From Aquibacillus salsiterrae (lineage in GTDB: Bacteria; Bacillota; Bacilli; Bacillales; Amphibacillaceae): DNA of 64,000 nt. Of this stretch, positions 8,401 to 17,600 are shown in pieces. Within the stretch, counting starts at the first letter, position 1; every line of letters starts with the position of its first letter. The notes beneath the pieces are model-generated. The model was not told where the DNA came from and ran no database searches. It worked only from the letters and a program-made list of their open reading frames with translations. The stretch lies in NCBI RefSeq assembly GCF_028416595.1, contig NZ_JAMQKC010000001.1, positions 1 through 64,000 on the forward strand, given 5' to 3'. A program made the position numbers and the translations under genes.

Positions 8401-11301
8401 TTATTCCCCTACATAATAAGTCTCGGGTGGTCCGAGATAACTAGTTGCGGGTTGCTTTCCTTCTTTGTAGATGACTAGCTTTTCCAAAACAAAGCCTGGA
8501 CTGATCGGATAAATTCTTAGCGTATTTAAGCCAGCTTTACACTGTATACGTGTACGATGTTTATGGATGTTATCAAGTACTCCGTTTGCCCAATTTTCAT
8601 CATCGACCCGATATCCGTCTGGAAGTACATTTATCTTGCTTATTTTATCTTCGTTTACCTGTACACCGCAGAATAACGTTCCATCGTTTCTAACTGGATT
8701 AGACGGCTGCATATACAATTCCACCTCATAATCGAAAGCATCCGGTACGACGACATGGTATTCAAGATACGGTGCGTCCTCACCAGGAGTGAAATAGTCA
8801 GTAGTCGGGAAAGCCTTTACTCCGGATAGTGTCTTGCCGTATTGCTCAAGGACTTCAAACCAATTTGTATTGCCGTCCTTATTCTTCGCTTCCTTATTAA
8901 ACGCATAATGTTCTGCTTCTATCGAAATGTATCCATTCGTATCGATAAACGTCTTATTAGGATAAGCGCTCCATTCAGCCTCAGCCTGTGTTACTTTGAC
9001 AATAAGCGTACACGTGCCGACCGACATCTCGACGACAATACTACCTTCTGTCTCGCCGTTCATCGCACCACGATCGATGTTTACATGAATAACTTCTTTT
9101 GTTTTTTCAACGCCATCTAAGCTACCGCTCGTCTTTGAACATGTTAACCACGTATTGTTGCTCGTAATGTTATATTCTGCCTTTTTATCGCTCAGACTAG
9201 CAATCGTAAATGACGCTTCTTTGATATCTGGTCGCATGAAATCATTTAAGTAGATCGTATTGTTATGCCATGCAGGACCCTCGGTGTGCTGTTTGGTGCC
9301 ATCGACCGACACGACCAATCTTGGTTTATTTGCAGGCCATACATTCATTACTACCGGATTCTTGTTTCCCTCTTCATTCCAGTTAACAAACCCAATATGC
9401 TCAGAAAGTCCCATTCCGTACCATTTGCCATTATCAATGGTATGATACTGCTCGACCAATTCTTGATCTCGTCTCAAACACGCCTTAATTTGTTCAGCCA
9501 GTTTGTTCGCTTCCATTTTCCCTAGTCTAGCATCATAATTATTTTTCCCTGTAAGCAACCACATTTTTTGTACATTCAAAGTTCCAACTGCCGGATAATA
9601 AACCAATGAAAAATAAGTAGAAAAATCTGCTTTATTCACCTTCTTGTATAGCTCTTCTGCACTATTCAAGAGGTAATCGATACGCTGTAATGTCTGATCT
9701 GTTTCCTTGTAGTTGACTGGATGATAGACATTGACATTCATATGTTCAGGCCTGCGATTATGGGCAATCTTCGTGTACCCAGTGAGTAACTCAAAGATTT
9801 TTTCCTTATCTGCGTCAGAGAAAATTCCGCCAAACTGTCGATTAATCCACTCGCGCGTATACATGTCCGTCTTATTGACAGCATTTGTTCCCCATTTTTC
9901 AAAATCATAAGCCAAATCTAAAAAATAAGATAACGGGAATTCTTGGGTAGCAATATCCCCCACATTGACAATCCAAAGATCACGAACGCCAAAGTCGTAC
10001 GCCAAAGTCATCTGTTCCCAAACTTTCGGTAGGTAAGAACTGTTTATCCATTCATAAGATATTGGCCCGCCATGATAATCAAAATGATAATACATACCAT
10101 AGCCGCCTTTATGATCACGCATTTCTTCGGTTGGCAATGTCCGTAAGTTTCCATGATTATCATCACAAAGCATTAGAATAACATCCCTGAGCTCCTCTGC
10201 CCCCATTAATCCAGGTGTATCCTCATCCCCATAAAAGAATGGCTCCACCTCTTTATATAGCGCCAACATTCTTGGTGCTTCTGATAGATTAGGATTAACA
10301 TGGTCTTGGATTAGCTGATTTTGTGTCTGGATAACATCTTTTAAATAGGCTATATTATCAGCAAGTGTAGCATCTTTTCCCATAATTGAGGTGTCTTGTT
10401 CTCCGCGCATACCAACGGTGATGACGTTTTCAAATTTACCACTACGTTTTAAGCCGTCTTCCCAGAACGTTGTAATCCCTTCTCTATTCGTTTGAAAGTT
10501 CCAAGCGTCTCCATAGATGGAATCTTTACCACGTAGATATTTATATTCCTCACCATAACGCAAGCAAGGTTCATGATGGGATGCACCCATGACTACTCCA
10601 TACTCGTCGGCGAGCTCCGCATTCTGCAAACCAGGCCCTTCGTCACTAAATCGCGCCGACCACATCGCTGGCCAAAGGTAATTCCCTTTTAAGCGTAATA
10701 GCAGTTCAAATACATGCTCGTACATCTTTGCATTAAAACCACCAAAGTTTTTCATTGTCCAGTTACCAAACGCTGGCCACTCATCATTGATAAAGAAACC
10801 ACGAAAACGAACAGATGGCTCTTTCGATATGTATTTCAAATCTCCGCTTAAAGAAAATAGTTCTTTACGCTCTGGTTTTACACCAGACCAATCGACAAGT
10901 GGTGAAACACCAAGCAATTCAGATAGATGGAAAAGTCCGTAAATGGTTCCACGTTTATCACTTCCTGCGATTACTAGTGCTTTTTCTACCCCTGCAAACG
11001 GATGATCAATCACCTGAAATAAATAGACCTCTCTTTTTCCTGTGATCCAAGCCAAATCAATCAACCGCTTCTCTGCTAATTCTTGAAGAACCGGACTGTG
11101 CGCAACAGTTCCATATAAAACAGCACATTTTCCTAACGATTGGCGGTCCGCAGTTGCTTTTGGGGCATATCCGAAAACAAGTTCTAGGTCATGCATCACC
11201 TTTTGGGCAATTTTATTTACACCACTGAAAGCCTCTTTTTCCTGATAAAATAAAGAACTGGATGCATCGTTCAACATTTCTTGATTAATGATAAAGTCCA
11301 T
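8401..11301 (-). CDS. glycoside hydrolase family 115 (xylan alpha-glucuronidase type)
   Basis: Enzymes of GH115 remove (4-O-methyl)-glucuronic acid side chains from xylan. Family landmarks are visible in the first half: the RGFFINDEWPAFGNW region, LKGNYLWPAMWS and GASHHEPCLRYG. A GH115 C-terminal beta domain follows after about residue 790. The length (966 aa) is normal. I chose ATG 11301, since AGAAGGG lies just upstream; a GTG six codons earlier has no ribosome site. There is no signal peptide, so it likely acts in the cytoplasm on imported oligosaccharides. It stands alone: no xylanase, transporter or sugar regulator is adjacent. The stop codon abuts a repeat. Confidence 0.9.
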   Translation of the reverse strand: MDFIINQEMLNDASSSLFYQEKEAFSGVNKIAQKVMHDLELVFGYAPKATADRQSLGKCAVLYGTVAHSPVLQELAEKRLIDLAWITGKREVYLFQVIDHPFAGVEKALVIAGSDKRGTIYGLFHLSELLGVSPLVDWSGVKPERKELFSLSGDLKYISKEPSVRFRGFFINDEWPAFGNWTMKNFGGFNAKMYEHVFELLLRLKGNYLWPAMWSARFSDEGPGLQNAELADEYGVVMGASHHEPCLRYGEEYKYLRGKDSIYGDAWNFQTNREGITTFWEDGLKRSGKFENVITVGMRGEQDTSIMGKDATLADNIAYLKDVIQTQNQLIQDHVNPNLSEAPRMLALYKEVEPFFYGDEDTPGLMGAEELRDVILMLCDDNHGNLRTLPTEEMRDHKGGYGMYYHFDYHGGPISYEWINSSYLPKVWEQMTLAYDFGVRDLWIVNVGDIATQEFPLSYFLDLAYDFEKWGTNAVNKTDMYTREWINRQFGGIFSDADKEKIFELLTGYTKIAHNRRPEHMNVNVYHPVNYKETDQTLQRIDYLLNSAEELYKKVNKADFSTYFSLVYYPAVGTLNVQKMWLLTGKNNYDARLGKMEANKLAEQIKACLRRDQELVEQYHTIDNGKWYGMGLSEHIGFVNWNEEGNKNPVVMNVWPANKPRLVVSVDGTKQHTEGPAWHNNTIYLNDFMRPDIKEASFTIASLSDKKAEYNITSNNTWLTCSKTSGSLDGVEKTKEVIHVNIDRGAMNGETEGSIVVEMSVGTCTLIVKVTQAEAEWSAYPNKTFIDTNGYISIEAEHYAFNKEAKNKDGNTNWFEVLEQYGKTLSGVKAFPTTDYFTPGEDAPYLEYHVVVPDAFDYEVELYMQPSNPVRNDGTLFCGVQVNEDKISKINVLPDGYRVDDENWANGVLDNIHKHRTRIQCKAGLNTLRIYPISPGFVLEKLVIYKEGKQPATSYLGPPETYYVGE

Positions 11302-11327
11302 AAACAATTCCCTTCTCACTCATGTTC

Positions 11328-11448
11328 AGTTAAAGTAACAAATCTATAGAAAAGATCTGAAGGAAGCGCTTAAGAATGATTCCAACTAAGCTAGCGTTAC
11401 TTTAACTCTATTACAAATAATAACATATTCTGCTTCCCCTTTTGTCAA
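11328..11448 (-). promoter_or_regulatory. GH115 promoter with paired operator-like sites
   Basis: On the minus strand: -35 TTGACA (11448-11443), 17-base spacer, -10 TGTTAT (11425-11420). Two inverted copies of AGTTAAAGTAAC lie downstream, at 11328-11339 and (complement) 11396-11407. The second sits over the expected start of transcription. A GGAAGCGCTT core at 11362-11371 between them is a weak match to a CcpA cre site. Repression with looping is an inference. Confidence 0.55.
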
Positions 11449-11525
11449 ATGTCTACTTTTAGTTATGGACTTTAAGGAACACTTCTAAGCATTGACATCG
11501 CAGAAACAAGTGGTTTTCTTGTTCA

Positions 11526-11550
11526 GGGGCAAGGCGCTTCCGCTATTCTT
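11526..11550 (+). repeat. dispersed hairpin repeat, remnant
   Basis: Only the final arm remains: GGCAAGGCGCTTCCGC followed by TATTCTT. The rest of 11449-11555 shows nothing else. Confidence 0.6.
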
Positions 11551-11554
11551 TTCA

Positions 11555-11606
11555 AAATAAATCTCAATACCCGATCACCAAAAAGGATGATTCTAGGATA
11601 TTGAGA
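11555..11606 (-). terminator. terminator of the glycosyltransferase gene
   Basis: TCTCAATA (11562-11569) pairs with TATTGAGA (11599-11606). On the minus strand the stem is followed by TTTATTTTG. Confidence 0.7.
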
Positions 11607-11617
11607 CTAATGAATGG

Positions 11618-12757
11618 TTATCCTTGTTCGACTAATAATTGAATATTGTTATACTCCAAGGTTTTTTCATAAAATTGCAGCAATTGCTCGGACGGTTTTT
11701 GCCAGCTATGTTTTTCCGCTTCCTTTCGAGCATTTATTTTTAATTGATGACAGGAAACTTCATCTGCAAGTTTATCGACCGCAGCAACGATGCTTTCCGT
11801 ATTTTCATTTTCAAACAAAATTCCAGTCACACCGTCTTGCACTTGTTCGATTGTCGGACCACTTTTGGCAGCGATAACGGGTAGACCAGATGCCATTGCT
11901 TCCAATATTACTAATCCCAGCGTTTCTGTTACAGAAGGAAAAACTAACGCATCACTAGAAGCAAACGCTTGTGCTAATTCTCGACCATGTAAGAAGCCAG
12001 TAAAGTTTGTATTAGTACCAAGAAACGTCTGTTCTAATTCTTCCCGGGCTGGACCATCTCCAACAATTGCCAGACACACATCATCTCTTTGTTGTAGGAG
12101 TGGCTTCAGCTTGTGAATTTCTTTCTCATGGGCAAGTCTCCCAACAAATAACAATAATTTTTTATCCATTTGCCCTTTCGATAAACGTTCCCGCATGTCT
12201 TTCTTGTACTGGTTTGGATGATATTTCTTGATATCTACCCCTCGCCCCCACACGTGAACATTAAAAAAGTCCTTCTCAACAAGCTCCTGATGTACAGCCT
12301 CTGACGTACATAAGTTGATATCTGCTTTATTATGAAGTTTACGAAAATACCCCCAACATAAAGGTTTAAGTAGATTTAATCGATAATAATCAAAATATTT
12401 CGGTACGTGGGTATGATAGGAGGCGAGCAATGGAAATCCAAGCTTTTCAGCATAATATACACCACTTGCCCCGATAAACGCCGGATTAACTACATGGACA
12501 ATATCTGGATTGTGCTTCTGTAAGAGTTTCTTAACGGTCTTTTGTGGAAGTGCGAACGGACGATAGCTATAAAAAGGTAAGGTCGTCGCCTTTACCCCTT
12601 CCACGATAGCACCTTCAAACTCATATACCCCTAAGTCTGGTGCAATTACTACCACTTCATGATTTTGTTTGCGTAGGTATTTAATTGCTTCGGTAAGCCT
12701 TGTTACTACTCCATCTGTAGATGGTAAAAAAGTCTCTGTAATCATTACTATCTTCAA
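11618..12757 (-). CDS. GT4-family glycosyltransferase
   Basis: A 379-residue retaining glycosyltransferase of the GT-B fold. The N-terminal lobe starts MKIVMITETFLPSTDGV, with HTHVPKYFDYY in the acceptor region. The C-terminal lobe shows LLFVGRLAHEKE and the nucleotide-sugar motif SVTETLGLVILEA, the E-x7-E pattern of GT4, near residues 288-301. Relatives transfer mannose, glucose or sulfoquinovose to diacylglycerol or other lipids. The overall look is closest to diacylglycerol glycosyltransferases, but the substrate cannot be read from sequence. The start is TTG 12757, nine bases after AAAGGAG. It is monocistronic. Confidence 0.85.
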   Translation of the reverse strand: MKIVMITETFLPSTDGVVTRLTEAIKYLRKQNHEVVVIAPDLGVYEFEGAIVEGVKATTLPFYSYRPFALPQKTVKKLLQKHNPDIVHVVNPAFIGASGVYYAEKLGFPLLASYHTHVPKYFDYYRLNLLKPLCWGYFRKLHNKADINLCTSEAVHQELVEKDFFNVHVWGRGVDIKKYHPNQYKKDMRERLSKGQMDKKLLLFVGRLAHEKEIHKLKPLLQQRDDVCLAIVGDGPAREELEQTFLGTNTNFTGFLHGRELAQAFASSDALVFPSVTETLGLVILEAMASGLPVIAAKSGPTIEQVQDGVTGILFENENTESIVAAVDKLADEVSCHQLKINARKEAEKHSWQKPSEQLLQFYEKTLEYNNIQLLVEQG

Positions 12758-12942
12758 AACATTATACTCCTTTGCCTATTTCCAGGAAATGGGACTATTT
12801 GTCTTTAAACCCTAATAGGTACTGCTTCTTTTGCGGAAGGTTGACTTTGTGCATCGTTAACCTCTACCAATCATTATAAATTATCTTAAACGAATTGGAA
12901 AACAAAAGCTAACAATACACCTACTAAAGCAGGATTCCCGAA

Positions 12943-13710
12943 TTATCTCGGGTGACCTTCAATGAAATTTCGAACCACATGGTTAAAGGCTTGCCACTTT
13001 TTCGTAGGTACTTGATGGGAAGTATTTTTGACGATAGCAATATCAGCCTGCGGGCAAACATCATAATATTTCTTATGGGCGTTTATCCATGGTGAATATT
13101 GTCCATACACATTTAATAATGGTACCTTAATATCTTTTAGAGCATTTAAACAACTGTAATGATACGTTTCTTGGTAAAACTGTAACCAATTTCTAATGTT
13201 ACTTTTCAAAATATGCTGATAAAGATTTTCACGATATACTTTCGATTTTGCATGGCTTATTGCAAGAACCTTGGCTAACGCCTCATTTGATGACTTTAAT
13301 ACGTTCATTCCTAGGATATATTCCAATTGCAGTGTTCTTGTTAAAACCTCTGGGTAACCACCAGACAATATCACTGCTTTTGTTCGGTCAGGATACGTTA
13401 AAGCAAAATGCTGGGCAACCATTCCACCAGCAGAGTACCCGCAAATAATTGCTTTATATATCTGTTCTTTATTCAGAATCATGTTAATTTCATCTACGTA
13501 TTGGTTAATGATCCCCGCGTCTCCTGTAAATGGACTAGAGTCTCCATGTCCACTAAAGTCTGGAAGGATGATTTGAAAGCGATCACTAAGACGTTTTTGA
13601 TAGTCAAACACTTTTCTGCCCATCCCCGGCGGATGAATAAAAAGAATAGGTGTCCCGTTACCAAGCAACTCATAAAAAACTTTCCCGCCATTAATATCGA
13701 TGTAACTCAT
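12943..13710 (-). CDS. alpha/beta hydrolase
   Basis: A 255-residue single-domain hydrolase. HPPGMG (26-31) forms the oxyanion loop, the nucleophile elbow GYSAGG puts the serine at position 93, and NTSHQVP near the end supplies the His. FSGHGDSS is the usual strand-4 loop. I chose ATG 13710, because AGGAGGGAGGG lies just before it and a longer reading would overlap the upstream gene. The substrate is unknown. It lies 16 bases after the stop of the Rieske oxidoreductase gene, so the two are probably co-transcribed. Confidence 0.85.
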   Translation of the reverse strand: MSYIDINGGKVFYELLGNGTPILFIHPPGMGRKVFDYQKRLSDRFQIILPDFSGHGDSSPFTGDAGIINQYVDEINMILNKEQIYKAIICGYSAGGMVAQHFALTYPDRTKAVILSGGYPEVLTRTLQLEYILGMNVLKSSNEALAKVLAISHAKSKVYRENLYQHILKSNIRNWLQFYQETYHYSCLNALKDIKVPLLNVYGQYSPWINAHKKYYDVCPQADIAIVKNTSHQVPTKKWQAFNHVVRNFIEGHPR

Positions 13711-13726
13711 GCTACCCTCCCTCCTT

Positions 13727-15268
13727 TCATTCGTTTGTTTCATACGTTTGAAGTGGTTGTTGTGCTGGCCCCTCGATCACTTCCCCGTCAATCGAAAAAC
13801 GGGACCCATGGCACGGGCAATCCCACGTTCTCTCACCCGAATTCCAATTCACCTCACAGCCCATGTGGGTGCAAGTTGTATCGACAATATGGGCTTTTCC
13901 CTCTTTGTCTCGGTATACCCCTGCTCGTTTTCCCTTGATACGAACGACCTTTGCATCATCGTTTTGAACATCTTCTATTTTGTTTGTAGTAAATTGTAAC
14001 TTACCTGATATAAGCTGTTTAGTGACGTCCGCATTGATACTGGCAAATTTCCGTAAATCCGGATCTGCATGAAACCTTGACGGTGTATAAAGTTCTAGGT
14101 AAGGGTTGTCTTCCCCTATTATTACATCCGTTAAAATCATCCCCGCTATCGTGCCACTTGTCATTCCCCATTTGTTAAATCCTGTTGCGATTAACACCTC
14201 AGGTTGGTCTTTAGCAACATAGCCAATGTATGGTACTTTATCGATTGTTGTTAAATCTTGTGCAGACCAACGATATCGATATTCTTCTATTCCGACGAGT
14301 TGCTCCGCAAAACTTTCTAATGCCTGATAATGCTCCATGGTTGGTTTTCCTTGACCTGTTTTATGATTCTCCCCAATCACTAACCATAATTCTTCGCCAT
14401 TGATTAGCGTTGACCGAAGTGATCGTGGTGGATCTTCTGCATTAATGTACATTCCGCCTGGGAATTTTTCATTTGCTTTCAATGCAATGACGTAGGAGCG
14501 GTGTGGGTACATGCGAGCAAAATAATACCCTTCCCCGCCATAAAAAGGGAAATGGGAGGCAGCTATGACACGATCACATTTAACTCGGTATCCGTCACTC
14601 GTAACAATAGCAGGCTGTGTTCCGTTGTCAACATCAGTAGCTGTCGTATCCTCAAAAATTAAGCCACCATGTTCCTTTATATAATCAATAAACGTTTTTA
14701 AATAGTTTAACGGGTGGAATTGTGCTTGATTTTTCATCACAATCGCATTTTTAATCGGGATGTTAAACGGAATTTGTTCAACAATTTCTCCATCGATTCC
14801 TAGACGGCTGTATGCTTTTAGCTCCTTTTCAATTTTGGATACATATTGATCGGAATTCGTATAAACATAAGCATCCTCCCTTGAAAAATCACAGTCGATG
14901 TTATGTTCAGTAATTCGGTCCTTGATAAATTGCATTGCATCCGAACATGCTTGATAATACAGCTTAGCTTTTTCTTCACCAAAATGTTGAATGAGTTCAT
15001 CATAAATCAAGCCATGTTGTGCAGTAACTTTGGCGGTCGTATGACCTGTCGTTCCGTTTAACAGCTTAGATGATTCGAGTACAGCTACTTTTAGTCCTTT
15101 TTTTGTTAATAAATAAGCAGCTGTTAATCCAGTAATTCCACCGCCCACTATTCCAACATCGACTTGAATAGTTTTGTTTAGTTTAGGAAATCTCGGTAAG
15201 CTCACAGACTCTCTCCAAAGCGATTCAGGGTATGTAGGTCTGTCATCATTTTTAGCGTCGTTTGCCAT
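13727..15268 (-). CDS. yhfW: FAD-dependent oxidoreductase with C-terminal Rieske domain (YhfW-like)
   Basis: A fusion of two domains, 513 aa. The N-terminal part is a DadA/glycine-oxidase-type flavoprotein with the dinucleotide motif VGIVGGGITGLTAAYLL near residues 38-54. The C-terminal 90 residues are a Rieske [2Fe-2S] domain with the ligand pairs CTHMGC and CPCHGS. B. subtilis YhfW has the same architecture and length. Its electron donor and substrate are not known. The start is ATG 15268, seven bases after GGAGG; the ATG seven codons upstream lacks a ribosome site. It is first gene of a pair with the alpha/beta hydrolase. Confidence 0.85.
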   Translation of the reverse strand: MANDAKNDDRPTYPESLWRESVSLPRFPKLNKTIQVDVGIVGGGITGLTAAYLLTKKGLKVAVLESSKLLNGTTGHTTAKVTAQHGLIYDELIQHFGEEKAKLYYQACSDAMQFIKDRITEHNIDCDFSREDAYVYTNSDQYVSKIEKELKAYSRLGIDGEIVEQIPFNIPIKNAIVMKNQAQFHPLNYLKTFIDYIKEHGGLIFEDTTATDVDNGTQPAIVTSDGYRVKCDRVIAASHFPFYGGEGYYFARMYPHRSYVIALKANEKFPGGMYINAEDPPRSLRSTLINGEELWLVIGENHKTGQGKPTMEHYQALESFAEQLVGIEEYRYRWSAQDLTTIDKVPYIGYVAKDQPEVLIATGFNKWGMTSGTIAGMILTDVIIGEDNPYLELYTPSRFHADPDLRKFASINADVTKQLISGKLQFTTNKIEDVQNDDAKVVRIKGKRAGVYRDKEGKAHIVDTTCTHMGCEVNWNSGERTWDCPCHGSRFSIDGEVIEGPAQQPLQTYETNE

Positions 15269-15453
15269 TTTTTTGCCTCCAATAGTCATGTAAGTACCCT
15301 TATTATTGGCAGGATGGCTGTTTTCATGTAACGGAAAAATTATTTGGATAATAAAGAAGAATGTTGGTGGCTACTTGGAGGTGGGAAAAGAAATCTGTTA
15401 ATTATCTTTTGGCTATTTTAGGTTAAATTATTAGCAGGAGGTGCGAAAAGAAA

Positions 15454-15627
15454 ATGAATGAAAAACAATTCTTTGACGATGAAGCTAGAAACGAATCGAG
15501 CACTCCTTTCTATGCTATTACGAATAAAGCAGTCGCGATAGAAAACGACAAGCGCCATACTGACAATGCTCGTGCGACAGCAGCTCGAGAGCAAGAGTTT
15601 CCGCGAATCAACACCGATAATCTATAG
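15454..15627 (+). CDS. small hypothetical protein (57 aa)
   Basis: A 57-residue ORF from ATG 15454, preceded by CAGGAGGTG eleven bases upstream and followed by a strong terminator, so it is likely a real gene. The product is acidic and polar, starting MNEKQFFDDEARNESS and containing ATAAREQEFPRI. No membrane segment or known motif is present. It is divergent from yhfW and convergent with the binding-protein gene. I do not recognise it. Confidence 0.6.
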   Translation: MNEKQFFDDEARNESSTPFYAITNKAVAIENDKRHTDNARATAAREQEFPRINTDNL

Positions 15628-15673
15628 CTTTCTGAGCGAACAAGTTGATACATCAGTAGTTATTTCCAAACAC

Positions 15674-15715
15674 CAAAACAATCCTCCCTATTGTAAGGGA
15701 GGATTGTTTTTAACT
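15674..15715. terminator. bidirectional terminator
   Basis: A 14-bp stem, AACAATCCTCCCT and its complement (15676-15689 and 15696-15710), has Ts after it on the plus strand (TTTTTAA) and on the minus strand (TTTTGGTG). It separates the convergent genes 15454 and 15732. Confidence 0.85.
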
Positions 15716-15731
15716 ATCCAAAAATCGTTTT

Positions 15732-16652
15732 TTATTCTGCAGGTTCTAAGTCCTCAATAGAATCAATCTCCATGTAGGATGGTACTACTAATCCAATCTT
15801 AGCACCTACTAAGTTTTCACCGAGGTCTTCAAATTCACCCTCATACTCTTCATAAAAGGAAGCATGTGTCTGAGGCATCCACGGAGCAAGCGAAGCATCA
15901 CCGTCTCCTGTTGCAATTGCTTGGAACATTATCGATGGGTCGACTGGAGTTAGCTTGACTTCATATCCTTGTTGTTCCAATACTACTTTTGCAACATTGG
16001 CTGAAGAACGTTCTGTATCCCAAGGAGTTAATACTAATTCGATTGGCGTAGCATCAACAGGCTCTACACCTTCTGTCCACTTACTAACGGTCTCCTGGTT
16101 TTCTTCGACCCACTGTTTTGCAGCATCTTCAAATTCCATTTCTTGAGCAGCAAGCATTACTGATTCCATGTCTTCTGGTTCCCATTTAAATCGATCAAGA
16201 ATCGTATAAGCCTCAGGCATATCTTCTTTTAAACCCTTTCTGACAATGGTTGCAATATGCTCTACACCACCAAAAACACCTTCAGGGTCTTCTAAATACT
16301 TTAAATCCCATTTAGCAAACATATAATGAGGTGACCACCCTGTAACAACAATTGGTTCCTCATTTTCAATAGCATTTTCAAGTGAAGTTAACATTCCAGC
16401 TGTTGATGATTTTTCATGTTCCCAGCCTGCAAGGTTATCATATTCAGTTAAAGCGTTATCAGTTGCTTGAGCAATGCCTGCACCAGGCTCAATACCTGTA
16501 ATGGTGTAATCTATTTCTTCACCAATATTAAGCTTGTCTTCTCCGCCACCTTCTGCATTCTCTTTACTTTCTTGACCACATCCAACTACTATAAGAGATA
16601 AAGATAGCACAATTAAAAACCCTACTTTTTTCCAATTGAAAAAATCAACCAT
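15732..16652 (-). CDS. glycine betaine-type ABC transporter binding lipoprotein (OpuAC-like)
   Basis: A 306-residue extracellular lipoprotein. ATG 16652 follows AAAGGAG by nine bases. The signal peptide ends in the lipobox IVVGC, with the cysteine near residue 25. The mature part follows B. subtilis OpuAC lobe by lobe: ITGIEPGAGI, TGWSPHYMFAKW with the aromatic ligand residues, FKWEPEDM, then a second lobe containing LAPWMPQTH. It should bind glycine betaine or a similar osmolyte for import. No ATPase or permease gene is adjacent, so the partners must be encoded elsewhere. It is divergent from a GbsR/OpcR-type repressor. Confidence 0.88.
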   Translation of the reverse strand: MVDFFNWKKVGFLIVLSLSLIVVGCGQESKENAEGGGEDKLNIGEEIDYTITGIEPGAGIAQATDNALTEYDNLAGWEHEKSSTAGMLTSLENAIENEEPIVVTGWSPHYMFAKWDLKYLEDPEGVFGGVEHIATIVRKGLKEDMPEAYTILDRFKWEPEDMESVMLAAQEMEFEDAAKQWVEENQETVSKWTEGVEPVDATPIELVLTPWDTERSSANVAKVVLEQQGYEVKLTPVDPSIMFQAIATGDGDASLAPWMPQTHASFYEEYEGEFEDLGENLVGAKIGLVVPSYMEIDSIEDLEPAE

Positions 16653-16792
16653 GTAAAAACACTCCTTTTTATTTTTATATTGATTATAAATCCTACTGCT
16701 CAACTAGGCATTTAGCCTTTGGACTTATTCATTATATCTTGCGTCTTTATCTTGCCACAAACCGCAAACATAATGTTAACAGTTTATATTAA

Positions 16793-16814
16793 ACATTTAA
16801 TATGTATTAAATGT
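16793..16814. promoter_or_regulatory. operator-like palindrome between opuAC-like gene and regulator
   Basis: A perfect inverted repeat, ACATTTAATA and TATTAAATGT, with a two-base centre. A further half site, AAATGT, lies at about 16819-16824. It sits midway between the divergent genes and is a plausible binding site for the regulator at 16934. A TATAAT at 16735-16730 (minus strand) is a candidate -10 for the transporter gene, with a poor -35. Confidence 0.5.
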
Positions 16815-16933
16815 AATAAATGTTCCATTTTTGTAAAAATCCTCTCATTTAATACAAATAGCTGAGCTTTACTTTTTTTTGATGAACAGGTAGTCTAAAC
16901 TTACGGAAAAGCACGTTTAAGGATGTGAGACAG

Positions 16934-17485
16934 TTGAAAGATATCGATGCATTAGAACAATCGAGAGCAAGAGTGATTGAAGCAATTTCACAAAATATGA
17001 CCCTGTACGGAGTCACCCCCTCCATTGGACGGCTATACTGTCTGCTTTTCTTCTCAGACAGGCCTCTTACACTGGACGAAATGAAGGATGAGCTTGGGAT
17101 GAGTAAAGCAAGTATGAGTCTTGCGGTTAGAAATTTACTTGATTTAAATATGGTGGAAAAGGCTTGGGTAAAGGGTGTAAGGAAAGATCTATATGTAGTC
17201 AAGGATGATCCGTATCAGCGCTTTTTTGATTTGTTTATTACGAAATGGCAACCGGCCATCCATACCAATACAAAAGCTATTGAAAAAACAATTAATGAGT
17301 TAGAAGAGTTACTTGCTGATTCTGATACTTCGAGCGAAGTACGTAAAAATGCTCAAGTTGACATTAAAAATCTTCAAAATTGGCTTGAATATTACGATTG
17401 GCTTAGTAGACTGATCAACAGTTTTCAAACAAAGGAGATTCTTCAGTTTTTTCCAATTGAAAAGAGGATGAACACGGACGAGTGA
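16934..17485 (+). CDS. GbsR/OpcR-family MarR-type repressor
   Basis: A winged-helix regulator of about 183 residues. The region YGVTPSIGRLYCLLFFSDRPLTLDEMKDELGMSKASMS and WVKGVRKDLY (residues about 20-80) closely follows B. subtilis GbsR and OpcR, which respond to choline or osmotic state and repress glycine betaine synthesis or uptake genes. An aromatic-rich C-terminal half would form the ligand pocket. I chose TTG 16934, because AAGGA lies ten bases upstream; GTG 16925 sits right on that site. Its divergent neighbour is the likely target. Confidence 0.85.
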   Translation: MKDIDALEQSRARVIEAISQNMTLYGVTPSIGRLYCLLFFSDRPLTLDEMKDELGMSKASMSLAVRNLLDLNMVEKAWVKGVRKDLYVVKDDPYQRFFDLFITKWQPAIHTNTKAIEKTINELEELLADSDTSSEVRKNAQVDIKNLQNWLEYYDWLSRLINSFQTKEILQFFPIEKRMNTDE

Positions 17486-17546
17486 ACCACTTTAGGCCTA
17501 TCTGCTAATGATTTAAACAATACGCGTTATAACTAGCATAGCTACA

Positions 17547-17588
17547 ATAAAAAGCCGCTAATAGGTTATCATTAGCGGCTTTTTATTT
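17547..17588 (+). terminator. bidirectional terminator after the GbsR-type gene
   Basis: A 14-bp stem AAAAAGCCGCTAAT (17549-17562) and its complement (17571-17584) gives T-tracts on both strands. It can also stop readthrough from the minus-strand ferredoxin gene. Confidence 0.9.
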
Positions 17589-17600
17589 AAGATACAAAAG

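Noticed and set aside
13408-13938. Plus-strand open frame of 176 codons
   Set aside because: It is antisense to the alpha/beta hydrolase and Rieske genes, which have clear motifs and ribosome sites; it shows no domain of its own.
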